DNA of 64,000 bases. Source: an uncultured Lachnospiraceae bacterium. GTDB taxonomy: Bacteria > Bacillota > Clostridia > Lachnospirales > Lachnospiraceae. Both the position numbers and the translations under genes were made by a program. This document shows positions 43,268 to 52,027 of this stretch, one piece after another. The notes below the pieces were generated by a model. The model did not search any database. It was not told the DNA's origin and saw only the letters and a list, made by a program, of their open reading frames with translations. The stretch lies in contig CAJTSD010000007.1 in NCBI GenBank assembly GCA_910578795.1, positions 1-64,000 of the forward strand, written 5' to 3'. The stretch's first letter is position 1. Each line of letters begins with the position of its first letter.

Positions 43268-43768
43268 TTACGCCTTCACCGCAGAATTAGCCATCACAAT
43301 ATCCCAACCATTCCCCCGTTCCCTTACAACTTCCCGAAACAGAAAAAGCGGTTGGCAAATATCCTTCTGCCTCAATTTACTGTCCAACAAATCTTCCATC
43401 TCATCATCCTCTTCGCTGAAATAGCTTTTCACCACTTCCCCGTTTAACATCTCCGCATATCCCCACGCCCCTGCCGCATCAGACCAAACGACCGCCAATA
43501 CTTCTGTATGAAGCTTCCGTGAAAGTTCCAGCAGCAATACATAATCATTCACTTCCTTCGACTCAACCACGGCAATCCAACCCTTCCTTGGGGAAGATAC
43601 CGCAATTTTGCGTTTCGCATCATTTGCCAAAATCGTATCATAAGAATCAGGAACCTCCATTTGGCAATGCAGACATGCATCTTTTAATCTTCCATTTAAA
43701 CGCTCCTGAACAATTTCGACAACTCGTTCGTTTTCAATACTTTTGACAAAAGCCTGTTCAACGTTCAT
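43268..43768 (-). CDS. hypothetical protein
   Basis: 166 residues from ATG 43768 (GGAGG, 5-base spacing; an earlier ATG at 43789 is less likely). Alpha/beta composition with QERLNGRLKDACLHCQMEVP early and a central VNDYVLLLELSRKLHTEVLA helix; the C-terminus is rich in Asp and Glu. A lone Cys-x-x-Cys (CLHC) is present. No signal or membrane segment. Position in the run of small genes suggests an immunity or accessory protein, but I do not recognise the family. Confidence 0.7.
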   Translation of the reverse strand: MNVEQAFVKSIENERVVEIVQERLNGRLKDACLHCQMEVPDSYDTILANDAKRKIAVSSPRKGWIAVVESKEVNDYVLLLELSRKLHTEVLAVVWSDAAGAWGYAEMLNGEVVKSYFSEEDDEMEDLLDSKLRQKDICQPLFLFREVVRERGNGWDIVMANSAVKA

Positions 43769-43806
43769 TTTATCCTCCATGATTTTCAATCAACTAATCC
43801 AAATCT

Positions 43807-44145
43807 TTAGAACTCAAACCCAACAATCGTCTGATAAGTAAGCGCCAAATTCAGCATTTCTTTCAAGCGTATCAGTTCTTTATTCTCATAAATTTTGCAT
43901 AATCCCGTAACAACCTCCAACGCCAACGGTATTTTATCCAATTCCAATACCTCCTCCTCCCATTCATCAATTATAATATCGCAGGCATCATTAATCCGAT
44001 CAAAGACACCGAACCCATTCAGCACTCTATGCTGCTCCTCCGACAATATCATTTCTTCCATCTGTTCTTCTTTTTGAACACCATAATCATAATCCTCCAT
44101 CGCTTTTTTATCCTTTGGAACTCGAATATATCTTTCCCGCTCCAT
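43807..44145 (-). CDS. hypothetical acidic protein
   Basis: 112 residues. Strongly acidic, mostly helical (EDYDYGVQKEEQMEEMILSE, then DACDIIIDEWEEEVLELDKI). GGAG precedes the ATG. No membrane segment or recognised motif. The composition suits a small toxin-neutralising protein and the neighbours are of that type, but this is only context. Confidence 0.6.
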   Translation of the reverse strand: MERERYIRVPKDKKAMEDYDYGVQKEEQMEEMILSEEQHRVLNGFGVFDRINDACDIIIDEWEEEVLELDKIPLALEVVTGLCKIYENKELIRLKEMLNLALTYQTIVGFEF

Positions 44146-44210
44146 ACAATTCTCCTTTCCAACAAATATTTTTACAAATCACCATACCCCCCTCCATGAA
44201 ATTCCAAACC

Positions 44211-45014
44211 TCACTCAGCACAAATAATCCGCAAATACGCAGAACGGTTTTCCGCTTCCTCCCCATAGACATACAGCGTGTCGGTGTCCGTATCCAAGCA
44301 GGTATGGCAAAACCGCCCGCCGGGGAACGGATAAGGCTCCTGCAAACGCTGGAAATCCACACCGTTCTTCTCCAGTATCCTTTGAATTTCTTTCGGGTCT
44401 TCAACCGTTTCGCCGTACATACAGCGAAAACAATAATCCTCCAAAAGCGTCGTCAGAATAAACGACTGGACAGAATCCCCAAAGGGCGCCCAATGATACA
44501 TATCGTCCTCGTCATTGTAATATACCGGCGGATTCGGCTTGTCCAAGTCCTCCGCACGGATACCCGCAAACCAACAGCCCTGATTTTCAACCCAAATCAG
44601 CAGATAATTCCCCACAATTTCGTTCCATTTTTCCACAGGCAGAACGCGAAGCTGCTCTTGATCCTCATACCCCGTCTCACCATGATCCTTCAGCCATTGC
44701 AGCTCCTCTTTGATGTAATCATAGGAAAACACCACATTATCCTCACCCTTCTTGGCGTCTTTGGCAGGAATCAGCATCGGATCGTCGCCATAGTTCAGAC
44801 TCGCCTTGCCGCAGACAAGATAATACTCACGCAAAGCAGCCGGGAACCGAATCCCCGCCGCCGCTTCAAAAGAAGCAATCTGCTTCTCCGAAAAACCTCG
44901 TCCCGCCGTTTTATCCTTTTTGAATAAAACCGCCGCCACCCCATCATCTCCAAATAAAGGTTCCGCCCACTCAACCAACTCAATAGGGGAAATCTGATAC
45001 CGCTTTTCACTCAT
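44211..45014 (-). CDS. SMI1/KNR4 (SUKH) family protein
   Basis: 267 residues. The SUKH core is residues 30-180: FSEKQIASFEAAAGIRFPAA, LREYYLVCGKASL and the later WFAGIRAEDLDKPNPPVYYN. SUKH proteins are the commonest immunity proteins against polymorphic nuclease toxins; others act in signalling. The C-terminal 80 residues extend the usual domain. AAGGAA precedes the ATG. No toxin gene is adjacent, so it would be an orphan immunity gene against rivals' toxins. Confidence 0.88.
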   Translation of the reverse strand: MSEKRYQISPIELVEWAEPLFGDDGVAAVLFKKDKTAGRGFSEKQIASFEAAAGIRFPAALREYYLVCGKASLNYGDDPMLIPAKDAKKGEDNVVFSYDYIKEELQWLKDHGETGYEDQEQLRVLPVEKWNEIVGNYLLIWVENQGCWFAGIRAEDLDKPNPPVYYNDEDDMYHWAPFGDSVQSFILTTLLEDYCFRCMYGETVEDPKEIQRILEKNGVDFQRLQEPYPFPGGRFCHTCLDTDTDTLYVYGEEAENRSAYLRIICAE

Positions 45015-45052
45015 TTTAATAGTTTCCTTTTCATTTTTATTTGTTTTGTTCC

Positions 45053-45289
45053 CTACATCTCATCTTCATACGGCAACCGAACCATTTCCAAAAAACGCCT
45101 CTCTACCGCCCCAAACAACTTATAATTTTCCCGAGCAGTATTGAGCGACACCTTATTGGGTCCTATGATATGGTCAGGCATATTTTGTGCAATCACATCA
45201 TACTGCCAAAAGCACACCTCGCAAATATCCGTAATGACTTCACTTGTCGTATCAATGGTCAAAGAACCGCAGCATGGACATCTTTTCAT
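45053..45289 (-). CDS. CPCC-family cysteine-rich protein
   Basis: 78 residues. MKRCPCCGSLTIDT followed by ICEVCFWQYD is the signature of the CPCC family, which binds zinc through CPCC and ICxxC and contains immunity-like proteins from polymorphic toxin loci. GGAGG stands 5 bases before the ATG. Immediately downstream in the immunity-like run is the SUKH gene; upstream is an orphan toxin-like C-terminus (45357-45479), a suggestive pairing. Confidence 0.88.
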   Translation of the reverse strand: MKRCPCCGSLTIDTTSEVITDICEVCFWQYDVIAQNMPDHIIGPNKVSLNTARENYKLFGAVERRFLEMVRLPYEDEM

Positions 45290-45356
45290 AAAACCTCCGA
45301 TTCGTTCTTCTTTTCTTTCATTTAATGATTAAAAACAAACGCTTCACACTTTTGCC

Positions 45357-45479
45357 TTATTCATCAAACACACTCAAATCCACCTTTTCCTGCACCTTAT
45401 TCCCATATTTATCAATTTCCGCCTGCCACATCTGTCTTAACCCATCTGTAGTAACATGACCTCTTCCATTTGCGATTTA
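45357..45479 (-). pseudogene. orphan toxin-like C-terminal fragment
   Basis: One minus-strand frame reads NGRGHVTTDGLRQMWQAEID then KYGNKVQEKVDLSVFDE and ends at a TAA at 45357. It starts directly after an in-frame stop and has no start of its own. The composition resembles the extreme C-termini of polymorphic toxin modules, and a CPCC immunity-like gene follows, but the toxin family is not identifiable. Confidence 0.4.
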
Positions 45480-45495
45480 TATCTCTTCTCTCTCC

Positions 45496-45882
45496 TTAAT
45501 GGAAATACACAACATCAATACTGCTGACATTGCCTCTGCAATCATAATCAGAACTCACCGTTCCCCAACAAAATTCCGTATACTTTTCCAACCCTAATTC
45601 CTTTAAAATCTGATCATGCACGCTTTCCCTTTTCTTCTCATCAATTTCCGAAAACCGCCAATCACAGCACACCAAAGACAACATATACAAGCTTCCTTCC
45701 CGAAAAAACAAACTGACATAATAATTCCTGCCATCAATCATTTGCGCACCATCTAGCAAAATCACCCCGACTCCATCTTGGTTTTTATAAAATCTCGTCC
45801 TCCGAAACTGCTCAAACGTAAAACCTGGGAAAACCGTCAACTCCTTGGATATTACAACCGTACCATTATGCATATTTATCAT
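45496..45882 (-). CDS. hypothetical protein of immunity-like run
   Basis: 128 residues. Beta-rich start (GTVVISKELTVFPGFTFEQF) and central FREGSLYMLSLVCCDWRFSE; no signal peptide or membrane segment. GGGGGAT lies upstream of the ATG. It is small and soluble, like its neighbours, and I do not recognise the family. The start at 45882 is the first Met; MHNGTV four codons later would also work. Confidence 0.6.
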   Translation of the reverse strand: MINMHNGTVVISKELTVFPGFTFEQFRRTRFYKNQDGVGVILLDGAQMIDGRNYYVSLFFREGSLYMLSLVCCDWRFSEIDEKKRESVHDQILKELGLEKYTEFCWGTVSSDYDCRGNVSSIDVVYFH

Positions 45883-45990
45883 GTACCAATATCCCCCTTA
45901 TGTTCTACCTTCCCCCTTAACATTCTACCACCTTTCCCCCCTCCCGCAAAGAACCCCACCCCAAAATCAACCCCAAAAGCAAAAATTATT

Positions 45991-46020
45991 TGTAACCTTC
46001 TCCCGTTTCCTGTAGTCTAA
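45991..46020 (+). promoter_or_regulatory. ECF-type promoter of the sigma factor operon
   Basis: TGTAACC (45991-45997) and GTCTAA (46015-46020) 17 bases apart have the shape of a promoter read by an ECF sigma factor, about 65 bases before the sigma gene. This suggests autoregulation. Confidence 0.65.
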
Positions 46021-46084
46021 TCTATGTAAAACAAAACGCGTGCGCACCGTATTTAAAAATACTCACGAAAGGAACATCACGCCG

Positions 46085-46630
46085 ATGGAAAAAGACACAA
46101 TACAGCTTGTTAAAAAAGCCATAAAAGGCAGCAAAACCGCCTACGGCGAACTGATTGCCGCCCATCAAGTCTACCTGTACAAGACCGCCTTTTTGTACCT
46201 CAAAAACGAGGCGGATTCGCTCGATGCCGTACAGGAGTGCGTCACAAGGGGACTGCTTGGCATCGGAAAACTCAAAGAGCCAAGCTATTTCAAGACATGG
46301 ATCACGCGCATTCTGCTCAACTGCATATGGCAGGACAGAAGAAAGACACAGACCATTTCCTTTGACGAATACACCGAACAGGGTGTCGAAAATTATCTGA
46401 TTGAAGAAAAAATCGACCTCTACGACGCGATTGATTCGCTCAAAGAACAGTACAAGACAGCCGTCATTCTCTTCTATTTTCAGGAACTCAAAATCAAGGA
46501 AATTGCCCGAATCATGGACATTTCCGACGGAAGCGTCAAGGTCTGTCTGTACCGTGCCAAAAAGCAGCTAAAAAACCTGTTAAGCAGCCAAACAACAGAA
46601 CACGAGGAGGGACTGCGCTATGCAAAATAA
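46085..46630 (+). CDS. ECF-type RNA polymerase sigma factor
   Basis: 181 residues from ATG 46085 (GAAAGGA, 10-base spacing). Region 2 (KGSKTAYGELIAAHQVYLYK, then DAVQECVTRGLLGIGKLKEP) and region 4 (LFYFQELKIKEIARIMDISD, SVKVCLYRAKKQLKNLL) are complete with the normal linker. Related to SigV/SigW-like factors. Its gene overlaps the anti-sigma gene by 11 bases. The target promoters should resemble the site at 45991. Confidence 0.93.
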   Translation: MEKDTIQLVKKAIKGSKTAYGELIAAHQVYLYKTAFLYLKNEADSLDAVQECVTRGLLGIGKLKEPSYFKTWITRILLNCIWQDRRKTQTISFDEYTEQGVENYLIEEKIDLYDAIDSLKEQYKTAVILFYFQELKIKEIARIMDISDGSVKVCLYRAKKQLKNLLSSQTTEHEEGLRYAK

Positions 46631-47783
46631 CCGATTTGATGCAATCATCATACCAAAAGAACTCGACAATGCCGTACGGCTTGGCATTGAAGCAGGCATT
46701 CGCCGGCAAAAAAAGCAGCTAAAAACCAAACGCGCTATCCGATACACCGCTTTGGCAGCAACTGCCATGCTTGCAGTCTGTCTCAGTATCCTGTTTATTT
46801 CCAACCCGTCTTTGGCGGCTAAGCTGCCGATTATCGGACGGATTTTCTCACAGGTTCAGGATAAGGTCAGCTACAAAGGCGAATTTGACAGCGATAAGGA
46901 CACCGTTGTTGCAATTCCCGCAGCCGAGGAAATGACCAGTTCAGTTAATGCCATGACAGAAAATCCTTACACACAGACCTCAAACGGACTGACCGTTACC
47001 GTTTCAGAAATCAACTGCTCTGCACAGGCACTATACCTCGCCCTCTGCATTGAAAACGAGGAGGATTTTCCGACTGATTTCATTAAGACCAAACAGAAAG
47101 ATTACGTGCCGGATTACGACATTCTATCCCTTGTCAGCATTGACTATTATGACATCGCGGGAATGGAAAAATCGAAGCGCGGACCGGAAAACGGCGTTTG
47201 CAGTCCCTATTATATTGAAGGAGAATTTGTGGACGCACGCACCTTTGCCGGAATCATTCGCGTTCCCTTGGACGATGCCGCATATCCCGAACAGTTTACC
47301 TATTACCTTGAAATTTCCGATATTTACGGGGAGCTTTTTACATACGAGGAGGAAACCCTCACAGATCCGGACGGAAACGTCGTAACGCTGAAAAACCCGC
47401 AGACAAAGCACTACACGGGCACATGGAATTTTGCATTGAATATTACAAGAACAGAAGACGGGCAGCAAACCGTTACAGTGAATCAGACAAACGCCGACGG
47501 TCTAGGCATTGCCTCCGTGAAAAAAACGTCATTCGAAATTACCGCACAGCCCCTTTTTCCCGAAGGTGCAAACGAAGCTGATTACGCTACCGTCATATGC
47601 GACGCGGACGGTCAGATTTTGGACACGCAGGGGGATAATGCCGAAGTCTTTTCCACCTACGGGCGCAATACGGATACTGTGCAAGTCTATCTATGTGACT
47701 ATCTGCAATATATGAACGAATTAAAGGGTTCGCCCGAAAAAATCGCGAAGGGAGCGCTGTTTCATACGGAAATTACGTTCTAA
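46620..47783 (+). CDS. DUF4179 anti-sigma factor
   Basis: 387 residues. The cytosolic first 35 residues (PKELDNAVRLGIEAGIRRQK) should hold the sigma factor; one membrane segment (YTALAATAMLAVCLSILFI) follows; residues 65-387 form the external DUF4179 domain (SNPSLAAKLPIIGRIFSQVQ is its usual opening). Release of the sigma factor probably needs cleavage upon an envelope signal. Overlap with the sigma gene gives stoichiometric synthesis. Confidence 0.93.
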   Translation: MQNNRFDAIIIPKELDNAVRLGIEAGIRRQKKQLKTKRAIRYTALAATAMLAVCLSILFISNPSLAAKLPIIGRIFSQVQDKVSYKGEFDSDKDTVVAIPAAEEMTSSVNAMTENPYTQTSNGLTVTVSEINCSAQALYLALCIENEEDFPTDFIKTKQKDYVPDYDILSLVSIDYYDIAGMEKSKRGPENGVCSPYYIEGEFVDARTFAGIIRVPLDDAAYPEQFTYYLEISDIYGELFTYEEETLTDPDGNVVTLKNPQTKHYTGTWNFALNITRTEDGQQTVTVNQTNADGLGIASVKKTSFEITAQPLFPEGANEADYATVICDADGQILDTQGDNAEVFSTYGRNTDTVQVYLCDYLQYMNELKGSPEKIAKGALFHTEITF

Positions 47784-47792
47784 AACATTCCT

Positions 47793-48338
47793 TTAACCGC
47801 GCATATCCAACCATGCAAGATATTTTTGAGGAATACCGTTTTGCTCTGCTTTTACTTCAAAAGCTTTTGTCTCGGCGTCAATTTGATCTTTCTCGGCGTT
47901 TGACAGCATTCTTTGCGCATAAGTGTAGCATACGTTGTCTTCCTTTTGAATATGCCGCTGCAATAAATCCGCATAGGCGGCGGCGTGGGTGATGACATAG
48001 AGTTTGTTCTTCGTGCAGGGGTATTCCGCATACAGCTTGAGGGCGTTTTCCAGCTCCGTGATGTGAAAACGCCCAAAATCATGTTCAACAAGCATTCCGT
48101 TTCGTATCAGTTTTTCGGTGGCAGAACTTGGATTTTCGAGCATATGGCGAAACAGGATTTGTTCCTCTTTTCCGTGGTGATGCTTGTCTGCATAGACGCG
48201 TGCAAAGTCAATGCATTCCGCAAATTGTGCCGCGTCAACGTCCGCGCCCTCCAAAATGGCACAGCAGCAGTTTTTCATGTATTCGGTGAAGGCAATAATA
48301 TTCAAATGCTCTTTCATCAATAAATCCATTCCATACAT
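47793..48338 (-). CDS. hemerythrin-like diiron protein
   Basis: 181 residues from ATG 48338 (GGAGGG, 7-base spacing). Iron ligands of the four-helix bundle are visible: His in MKEHLNI, HHHGKEE (HxxxE), MLVEHDFGR and QRHIQKEDNVCY. It can bind O2, NO or act in iron storage and repair of iron-sulfur centres. It converges with the anti-sigma gene, leaving 9 bases between them. Clostridial relatives protect from oxygen. Confidence 0.92.
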   Translation of the reverse strand: MYGMDLLMKEHLNIIAFTEYMKNCCCAILEGADVDAAQFAECIDFARVYADKHHHGKEEQILFRHMLENPSSATEKLIRNGMLVEHDFGRFHITELENALKLYAEYPCTKNKLYVITHAAAYADLLQRHIQKEDNVCYTYAQRMLSNAEKDQIDAETKAFEVKAEQNGIPQKYLAWLDMRG

Positions 48339-48458
48339 GGCGTTCCCTCCGTGGATTTTCCGCATAAATTTTTACATATCCTTATGCTTCCCAAATAAAC
48401 GGTTTTCATTCCGCGAAGGGTAATTGCATGATATTGACTTTTTGAAATGTAATATTGG

Positions 48459-48617
48459 TTAGAGCTTGCTGATAATTCCTGTTCCGCAGGCGCATTCAAG
48501 CACCGTATCATGCGGTGCGGTCAGCGCAGTTACGGTGCGGCACATTTTTCTGATGACTTTGCCGTTGTAGACGTATTCAATCAAATCGTACAACGGCGCG
48601 GCGTTATCCCAAAACAT
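48459..48617 (-). pseudogene. 5' fragment of SAM methyltransferase
   Basis: ATG 48617 with GGGAGG upstream begins MFWDNAAPLYDLIEYVYNGK and reaches methyltransferase motif I (VLECACGTGII), the SAM-binding loop, then stops after SKL. The remaining 150 or so residues are gone. No frame downstream (48340-48458) continues it. Confidence 0.8.
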
Positions 48618-48642
48618 TTTGTGTATCCTCCCTTTCCCTTCG

Positions 48643-49170
48643 TCAGGAAACTGCAAAAAAACTGATAATCTCATCTGCACTTACCGGCTCCATATCATTC
48701 GCATCCACGCCCACATCATACCGGTAGATTCCCCCTTTTCGGTTTTCCGCGTTGTAGCTTTTATGGTTATGCTGGTGCCCATGAAGCGCAATCGCGCCCT
48801 TTCCGTAACCGTTCCATTCCACGATAGGATAGTGGAACAAAATAAACTGCGTGTTCCGATAAGACAGTTCCATATACGTTTCCACCGACACAAACAGCGT
48901 GCGCTCAAACGCGGGGCTGTCCACAAAATGATCGTGATTCCCCCTGATCAAATGCTTTCTGCCGCGCAGCGAGGATAGACAGGCAGACGCAATGTCCGCA
49001 CCTTTCATGGTAAAATCGCCAAGGATATAGACATCATCATCATACGATATTTTGTTGTTCCATTTTTTGATTAACGCCGTATTCATTTCCTCCACACTGC
49101 GAAACGGTCTTTGCGTATGTCTGATTATTTTTTCATGGTAAAAATGTAAATCAGCCGTAAAATATATCAT
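48643..49170 (-). CDS. metallophosphoesterase
   Basis: 175 residues from ATG 49170 (GGAG, 7-base spacing). Metal-site blocks in order: TADLHFYHEKII (Asp, His), ILGDFTMKG, LIRGNHDHFV, FHYPIVEWNG and ALHGHQHNH. It is a calcineurin-fold phosphoesterase of the small YfcE-like size, probably a phosphodiesterase on a nucleotide or sugar. It starts 131 bases from the SUFU stop and is soluble. Downstream lies the methyltransferase remnant. Confidence 0.92.
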   Translation of the reverse strand: MIYFTADLHFYHEKIIRHTQRPFRSVEEMNTALIKKWNNKISYDDDVYILGDFTMKGADIASACLSSLRGRKHLIRGNHDHFVDSPAFERTLFVSVETYMELSYRNTQFILFHYPIVEWNGYGKGAIALHGHQHNHKSYNAENRKGGIYRYDVGVDANDMEPVSADEIISFFAVS

Positions 49171-49301
49171 AAGTTTTCTCCTGTTTTCTGAAACACCGGA
49201 CAATCCAACAATCAAGCCGCAAGCAGTTCCATATCTCTGATCATACCATTCGCACCGCAGCAAACGTCAATTACGCAGACATATAGGATATAAAAATACC
49301 G

Positions 49302-49946
49302 TTAACAAACCGACTCCCTATGATAATCCGTCACATCACTGCCCAATTTTTCATATAACCCGTTCACGTCCAGTTCGCCGTTTCGAATCGCAAGCAGTTC
49401 CGCATTCGTAACGCCAATAAATTCCACAAAGTCTACTGTCCCGTTCGGCGTGCAGATTGACTGAAACTCCTTATCGGGTATCGTGATAAAGCCCGTTATA
49501 TTGGATTGCATTTCCGTATCAATTCCCTGCGTCTGTCCCGTGTATACATACTCATATGCGTTAAACACTTCGCCCTGCGTAAACGTAATCCGTGCAATGG
49601 ACTGTAAAATCCCACAGACACATTGCAGTTCCGCCTCTTCATCTGCATAGTTCTCTTTCTTCAATTTAAATGTAAACTCCATTCCATACCCGCTTATTTC
49701 CTCGTCCTCGCTTTCTTTCTCATACAGTTCAGACAGACCAAACGTCACAAAATGCCAATACGCGCCGCCGTCATAAATGCTGATGCCGTCAAGCGGACTG
49801 TCACCGCCAAGCCGCCACTTTATCAGTGACGCATAATGCTTCGGATTGGTCTGCTTAGGATACACCCGCTCACATTCCTCCGTAATCGCGTCCCAACCGC
49901 TTGTATTGATTTCTTCCTCTTCCTTTTCATTCTCAAATTGTCCCAT
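49302..49946 (-). CDS. Suppressor-of-fused (SUFU) domain protein
   Basis: 214 residues from ATG 49946 (AAAGGAG, 9-base spacing). The SUFU core (HYASLIKWRLGGDSPLDGIS, then GAYWHFVTFGLSELY and GYGMEFTFKL) is complete. Bacterial SUFU proteins are immunity proteins of polymorphic toxin loci. The frame continues 25 residues upstream as YLRFDTEDLEMGHQLWRIRK, which looks like the tail of another protein joined in frame, so a longer fused start is conceivable but less likely. Confidence 0.88.
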   Translation of the reverse strand: MGQFENEKEEEEINTSGWDAITEECERVYPKQTNPKHYASLIKWRLGGDSPLDGISIYDGGAYWHFVTFGLSELYEKESEDEEISGYGMEFTFKLKKENYADEEAELQCVCGILQSIARITFTQGEVFNAYEYVYTGQTQGIDTEMQSNITGFITIPDKEFQSICTPNGTVDFVEFIGVTNAELLAIRNGELDVNGLYEKLGSDVTDYHRESVC

Positions 49947-50050
49947 CAATTCATTCTCCTTTCTGATTCTCCAAAGCTGATGCCCCATCTCCAAATCCTC
50001 CGTATCAAACCGCAGATACAAGCCCTTTTCGGCAGAAATAATTTCAAATG

Positions 50051-50176
50051 ACGGCTGCCATAATATGCCTTATCCGCGAAAACAGCCGTGGTAAGCAAAG
50101 AACATCTCTGCGTTATGTTCTTATCTTTGCTTTTTCATCGTATCACAACCATATGTGTTTTTCTACAACATATGGT
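50051..50176 (+). terminator. cluster of plus-strand hairpins
   Basis: Three hairpins in a row: ACGGCTG with CAGCCGT (50051-50057, 50083-50089); AGCAAAG with CTTTGCT followed by five T (50094-50100, 50125-50131); and a perfect 9-bp ACCATATGT stem (50148-50156, 50168-50176) followed by a T-rich run. Two are terminator-shaped on the plus strand although no intact plus-strand gene lies just upstream. Confidence 0.55.
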
Positions 50177-50272
50177 ATTTTTCTTTTTTATGGTCATAAA
50201 ATATTTGATGGTTTTCATGGAAAGCTTATCATGTTATACTACTAACAGATCAAATCAGAATGGAGGATTTTT

Positions 50273-50362
50273 ATGACAACAGAAGCAGCATGGGATTATG
50301 CCATTGGCATGATTAAAGTAGATGGGCTTGAACCCACCGAAAACTTTAAAAAATATAAATAA
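50273..50362 (+). CDS. VbhA-like mini antitoxin
   Basis: 29 residues from ATG 50273, preceded by GGAGG and by a promoter TTTTCA/TATACT with 17-base spacing (50212-50240). AAWDYAIGMIKVDGLEPT is the core helix motif of VbhA-family antitoxins that inhibit Fic AMP-transferases, but the protein ends after FKKYK, shorter than the usual 60 residues. No Fic gene is nearby. It may be a decayed antitoxin or a free inhibitor of an incoming Fic toxin. Confidence 0.6.
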   Translation: MTTEAAWDYAIGMIKVDGLEPTENFKKYK

Positions 50363-50367
50363 ACTCT

Positions 50368-50945
50368 TTAATCTTGCAGATAAAACTGCATCACCTGATA
50401 ACAGTGAAGGCATTGTGCATTAATAGTATCAAATTCCGCGGTAAATGTATTGAGACTGCCTGTTGCATTAATTGCCAAACCTGTAAACGTCAAATATCCG
50501 TCATAGTATTCGGACAGTGATTCATATGCAGCTTTATATTCATCAGGCGGATTTTTCAGTTGTGCGATAATCGCATTGACCGTCTCGCGGTTTTCCACTA
50601 TAGTCTCTATTTTCGCGTTAAAATCAGAATCCGCATATAAATTACACAACGCATCATTAAAATCATCTTCAAAAATTCCGTAATCATAAATTTTGCAGAC
50701 GGACTGCGGTGCTTTTGATAGTCCTCTGTATTGGGCAACTGTGGCTTTGTTATCAAATCAGTAATCACATCTGTATTAATAGGGCAGCCGCAGTGCGTAC
50801 ATATCGGTTCTCCACCATGCAACGAAGCGCCGCACTCGGAACATATATTCTGTCCCGTTGGTTTTAATGCAACACCGCAATGAACACATTTAATTGCTTT
50901 ATCAGAAACCCATCCTCTGCAATGAGGGCATTCTATAAGACCCAT
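50368..50945 (-). pseudogene. double zinc-ribbon gene with frameshift
   Basis: From 50945 the first frame encodes two zinc ribbons (CPHCRGWVSDKAIKCVHC and CSECGASLHGGEPICTHC). At about 50711-50720, in an A-rich run (TCAAAAG), the frame is lost; another frame carries on as KAPQSVCKIYDYGIFEDDFN, then ALCNLYADSDFNAKIETIVE and so on for about 115 residues to a stop at 50368, with CHCYQ-like cysteines near the end. One base change would restore a single 190-residue protein. A programmed slip is possible but a mutation is simpler. Confidence 0.7.
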
Positions 50946-51030
50946 ACTTTATCCTTTCACAGTAAAATTACAAAGTTCTTCCTACCCCAATTCAAATTCA
51001 GAATCTTTTGCGCGAATTTTTTCATACTAA

Positions 51031-51798
51031 TCATTCAAATTTTGAAATATTGAAAATACTTTTTTCCAAATGCACGCTGTTATTCCTAATAAGTATATCC
51101 AGTAAATTTGACATATATGGAAACAGAAATGTATTTGTTTTTTTGAAGGAATCCTCTATGTCAAATTCCTCCGCAAAAAAATTTAAGATCTGTTCACCTG
51201 CTTTTGAAACTTGAATGACCATATCTTCATTATAATAAAGATCACATTTCTTTGCACAGCCGGCAGTAATATAAGATATTTGATATAACGTAGGAATTTC
51301 CCGGGCGCGGAGCTGTTTTAACATTGCAAAATCATTATGTTCAATCGCTAAAGAAATCATCTGCATTCTCAGATTGTCATTTTCCGCAAGCTTATACTGT
51401 AACACATCCGTATCATAAATTTGTCTGCGTTCAATGCTCGTCCCTGCCCCAAAATTTGAATAATAGTTCTGTTTATCAGCATCTACAAACCAAATGTAAT
51501 GATGCTTCGTTAAATATACAAGAAATTCATAATTTTTAAATGCGAGCGCATAATCAATCACTGTTTTTCCGTATTCGTCATGATTTAGAATTGCTTTATC
51601 TTCCTGATGAATATACTGTTCCCAAATATTTTTATCATTGGAAAATGCAACAATATAGTTTGTCATATGCTTATAATCGGGAACAAGACAGTTCCCCGCA
51701 CTTAAAATCGCATCACACGTTACACCCAAAAGCTTGGTGAATATAGGCAAATCATGGATCTGAATCGCTTTTGTTCCCTTTATGATTTGCGCATACAC
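51031..51798 (-). pseudogene. 5'-truncated XRE/ankyrin-like regulator
   Basis: 255 residues, but the frame starts in the middle of an XRE domain: YAQIIKGTKAIQIHDLPIF and LLGVTCDAILSAG are its last helices; the first two, including the recognition helix, are absent. The rest is a helical, ankyrin-like sensory domain (HDEYGKTVIDYALAFKNYEF, LRMQMISLAIEHNDFAMLKQ). No ribosome site precedes the first Met. The upstream end is replaced by the repeat-like segment 51812-52021. Confidence 0.65.
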
Positions 51799-51811
51799 TA
51801 CAGAATAAAAA

Positions 51812-52021
51812 TCAGCTTTCCGCTTTTTTTGTGTCTTTCGAAGTCAGGCGGTCATATTGTATCATAACTTCGCCAGTAAGCAGATTCCGCTTTTCTTTAT
51901 GTATCCTCTTTTCTGAATATAAAAATCCCCACCGTTTGGCAGGGACTTTTTGGGCATTTTCTTTCAGCGGACTGACCAAAGGGACAGTCTGCCTAAGCCG
52001 GTTTGAGGTTTCGCTGCACAA
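51812..52021. repeat. possible intergenic repeat segment
   Basis: This gap between the truncated regulator and the DUF4132 gene is open in one frame on each strand, contains a small stem (GACTG...CAGTC) and has a composition unlike its neighbours. It may be a dispersed lachnospiraceal repeat, but only one copy is in this window. Confidence 0.3.
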
Positions 52022-52027
52022 CCCCTT

